The notes beneath the pieces were generated by a model, which was not told the DNA's origin, searched no databases, and saw nothing but the letters and a program-made list of their open reading frames with translations. Shown piece by piece: positions 60,966 to 64,000 of a stretch of 64,000 bases of DNA. Position 1 is the first letter of the stretch. Each line of letters opens with the position of its first letter. Source of the DNA: Bostrychus sinensis (taxonomy: Eukaryota; Chordata; Actinopteri; Gobiiformes; Eleotridae); assembly GCA_020698575.1 (NCBI GenBank), contig CM036254.1, positions 27,990,526 through 28,054,525 on the forward strand, given 5' to 3'. The position numbers and the translations under genes were made by a program.

Positions 60966-61455
60966 GCAGTTGTTCTCAAACTTTTGAAACCAAGTCGCCA
61001 CTTCAGAAAATATTTGGCTTTCCTAATGCCATTTTTATCTGACTAAAATGAGGCTAAATTTTGACTAACCCAGGTATTAACTAGGGTATAACTTAGGGAT
61101 TCACTGAAAAATGCATAACTAAATAAAGGCATAACAAGGACTAAACCAGGTCTAAGCCAGGGCTACTCCAGGACTTAACCATAATGACTATACCAGGACT
61201 AAACCGATGCTAAACCAAAACTAAACCAGAACTGAACCATGATGACTTTACCAGGACTAAACCAGGGCTAAACCAGGACTAAAACATGACTATACCAGGA
61301 TTTAACCAGAACTATACCAGGACTAAACCGTAGTGATTAAACCAGGACTAAACCAGGACTGAACCAAGACAAGCAGTAGTCTAAACCTAAAATTTAAGCC
61401 CAAGCCAGGCCAGGACTAAAAAAGGAAGAAATCTCTGAGTACACCAGCTTGTGAC
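60966..61455 (-). mobile_element. hAT-like 11-bp-repeat family, copy E (inverted)
   Basis: Begins CAGTTGTTCTCAAACTTTTG (terminal-like). AATATTTGGCTTTCC follows, then AGGACTAAACC units to about 61350, and an end matching the reverse complement of the CTGGTGCTACTCAGGAG region of the complete copy. Confidence 0.6.
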
Positions 61456-62859
61456 GCCCCATGGCTGAATTGAGCACATGCTGCTATCACCATTCTATAT
61501 TAAGACATTTGCTCTAACTATCATTCGTCTTTTTAAATACCTGATACAGTTGTGTAATTTCAGTGAAACTGTCTCTAAAGGTCAGTTTTGTCTGAGCCAG
61601 TCTAATACTATTTCCAGCTCATTTCACACACACACAGCACAGCCCTCCTTCCTTCGTCCCAGGGTGGTTCACACTCTCACACCTTCAGAGCGCCCCAGTT
61701 TCCTCCTTTGCTCCGGAACAGTCCCCGGGATGGGCCGCTCTGCTCCACACCACTTTAATGCTAATTGCTGAGGATGACTAAAGTGGCTTTGACTGACTAT
61801 AAAAGCGCTCTAATCTGTTAAAGCCACCACCATCATATAGGACTCTATCTTCCACCTCTGCCCAGTATTTACAGGTCATGTGGGAGGCACCGCCAATTAC
61901 GGTTCATCTGAGGCACATACTGTTTATGATTACATAGCATGTTAAGAAAGGTCATTCTGCTGTTTGGAATGATTTAAAACAAATTACAGCCAAGTATTTT
62001 ATAAACTAAACTATAAGCTCTCAAGGACGACTGTAACTCTCTGTAACCCTAGATAATAGACAATTGGAACAGTGAATGAATGTTACAACTCAATGTTTCT
62101 AACCCCGTCCTCTGCATCCTCTTCTCCCACATCACCTAACTTCAGGTCCTCTTTCACTACATCCATAAATCTCCTCTTAATGTCACTATCCACATAGGGC
62201 CATTAATGATGACAGTGGAATGTAGTCATTACGCTTAGAAAATAGGCTTTAGTGTGTGCTGCAGGCAACAGGCTGGACAACCAACAGAGCCTGTTTTTAT
62301 AACACTGTTCCACTCCACACAGCCATCACTCTGGATATGTTCATTTGGATGCACAGCTGATCGAGGAATCAGCTGACATAATCAGTTAGCGATGTCCGTG
62401 AGCAAGCACGTGTTGAGAGACAGACCAACACTGACACTCATTAAAGGTGTAGGACAAAGTTTTGGATAAAAACAAGAGCGCCTGTAGCTCTGACAGCTCT
62501 GTGAAGTTTGTTTTTTACAACACGAAGTTGCGCATTCACGGCTTAGGTTAACTTTAATGTGCAACAGCAGGTTAGCAGGTTAGCGGGTAGCTCAAGTTTT
62601 TTCTGTAAATAAACACTCCTGTCCCATGTGCTCTGGAAGGAAATACAGTGGGGAATATGAATGTTCACAGCACATCTGAGGCAGATGAAAGTGTATTCAG
62701 AGCTTGATTTGAAAGTTCTGCTCAAAGCATGAGGCTAAATGACGTGGCTACGTGAATACTCGATAATGGAATTTTGAGATACAGTATATTGCACACCCCT
62801 ACCTCCTTTGTACATGCCCAAACTGTGCCACTGTCTCTAAACTACACTGTCTTGTACAC

Positions 62860-62965
62860 TTTTATTATTTTAATAATAACCTTGCCCAAGGACACAATGG
62901 CAGTATGCAATTCCGATATTGGGAGTTGAACCACCAAACTTTTCACTCAACTCAGCTACTGCCGC
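62860..62965 (-). mobile_element. SINE remnant related to the 29.8-kb copy
   Basis: CTTGCCCAAGGACACAATGGCAG is the reverse complement of the conserved V-SINE-like centre, and GGGAGTTGAACCACCAAACTT of the B box. Only the head and centre remain. Confidence 0.55.
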
Positions 62966-62989
62966 TAATTAAATAGTGTCAGAGTACAT

Positions 62990-63235
62990 GTGATGGATAA
63001 AGGAGTTGTTGCAGAGTGAAGAAGAAAGGAAAGCCAGCCTTGCAAGAAAGGGAGCACCAACCCATTGTCTCTGAAGTCTCGGGTCTTGCGAGCCATAACA
63101 ACAAACAAGCAATGGCTTTATTTATATGATTTTTGGGCCATGGCAGAATGGTTAAAAAGCAGAGAAAAGGTTTGTACATTTGCAAGAAGAAAACAAGAGT
63201 CAAGCCAAGCAATGAGTTACAAAAAGACTAGATGA
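62990..63235 (+). repeat. Repeat family C, second copy
   Basis: CCTTGCAAGAAAGGGAGCACCAACCCA, CTCGGGTCTTGCGAG, GCAATGGCTTTATTTATATGATTTTTGGGCCATGGCAGA and AAACAAGAGTCAAGCCAAGCAATGAGT match family C in order. Confidence 0.5.
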
Positions 63236-63335
63236 TTAAACTTATAAATGATTATTTTCATAATCTTACATGTTTGTGTGGCCAAAAATAGCCTACTTTC
63301 ACTAAAAGTCAACAATTTGACCATAGCCCTTACTA

Positions 63336-63339
<4 letters not shown>

Positions 63340-63403
<64 letters not shown>
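63340..63403. repeat. (TA)n microsatellite
   Basis: About 32 uninterrupted TA units. Confidence 0.95.
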
Positions 63404-63407
<4 letters not shown>

Positions 63408-64000
63408 ATATGAACTGAAAGCTATATGCTCTCCCATACTCGGCACATCTCATTGCTGCCACAAGAAAACCCATAATTAGTTGAGACAAACTTTGCAGGA
63501 TTTGTTGCCAGAAACTTTTATCTGAAACAGCATGCTAATGTATAAATGAACAGAAGCATATACATAATTGAATAAATGCAAAATAATGAGTCAGTTGGTT
63601 AAACAAGGTTCTGAGCAGTTGTGATGTTCGAGCGAGCGAAGATATGTTGCCTGAATACAAACACTGTCACTCTGCGTCATGTGTGCGGTCATAGTGCAAA
63701 CTTTGTGTTGAAATAAATACATTTCATAAATTAGGAGCAAGGTAATAAATTCCCACAGTGTCCCCTATGAGTCATCTATCTGTGTGCTGAATACTGTGAA
63801 GGCTGCGGCATACACACACAAATATACACACACACAGCTTGTTAGAGACACTACAAAGACACAAACAGACAGACAGAGCTGGGGGACAAAGTGTAAGGCA
63901 ATCCTAGTTCTGTGTGTGTTTACCAAATAATGAGTGATATTTTTAGATATGGAGCCGAGCCTAAACCTGCTGTTTTAATGTGTATTTTAGAGATCATGTC

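Larger units (their letters stand above)
54852..64000 (+). other. adgra2: Intron to right edge of window
   Basis: The donor GTAACA opens this intron; no acceptor plus GPS or seven-helix exon could be recognised before the end. Contents: TA-flanked MITE relative (about 55918-56425), two further hAT-like repeats (57825-57975, 60966-61455), a LINE reverse-transcriptase fragment (58771-59727), (TA)n runs (59590-59661, 63340-63403) and a SINE remnant (62860-62965). GC-richer non-repetitive stretches lie at 55150-55480 and 61600-61870. Other parts show nothing I can name. Confidence 0.65.

Overview
The window looks like nuclear DNA of a vertebrate, almost certainly a ray-finned (teleost) fish. It is AT-rich, mostly non-coding and full of interspersed repeats typical of fish: L1/Tx1-like, L2-like and other non-LTR retrotransposons, tRNA-headed SINEs, a fossil Tc1 transposon, TTAA-flanked MITEs and hAT-like MITEs, plus many microsatellites. 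There are no prokaryotic features. Most open frames are chance or repeat-derived.

The one host gene I can support is an adhesion G-protein-coupled receptor of the ADGRA subgroup (GPR124/GPR125). It is on the + strand and spread over six exons: 9736-9949, 31508-31672, 37137-37356, 39109-39258, 51700-51861 and 54615-54851. Splice sites are canonical GT/AG and phases fit across every junction. Joined, the exons give about 382 residues of the extracellular part: an Ig-like domain split over the first two exons, a four-cysteine hormone-receptor (HormR) domain in exons 2-3, and the start of the GAIN region in exons 4-6. The residue pattern favours adgra2 (GPR124, the Reck/Wnt7 co-receptor of brain vessels) over adgra3, but not decisively. 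Signal peptide and LRR exons should lie to the left. The GPS and seven-helix exons should lie to the right. I could not recognise either inside the window.

Layout: 1-9735 is 5' intron or flank, with LINE/SINE remnants and an internally inverted Tc1 fossil. 9950-31507 is a 21.6 kb intron with minisatellites, MITEs, SINEs and, at its 3' end, a 650-bp (GTA)-rich array. 31673-37136 carries a hAT-like element with an 8-bp target duplication and a full-length TTAA MITE. 39259-51699 is dominated by a nearly full-length L1-like retrotransposon (minus strand, 43105-48667) inserted into the reverse transcriptase of an older, opposite-strand non-LTR element. Its 17-bp target duplication is still visible. 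54852-64000 is intron with another LINE fragment and a few GC-richer stretches that may be conserved non-coding elements.

I found no evidence of a new biological system. The most useful signals are the nested L1 insertion, a hAT-like family carrying an internal 11-bp minisatellite (five copies), the inverted Tc1 segment, opposite-orientation MITE copies bracketing an exon, and a (GTA)n array with about fifteen CAGCTG motifs just upstream of an exon.
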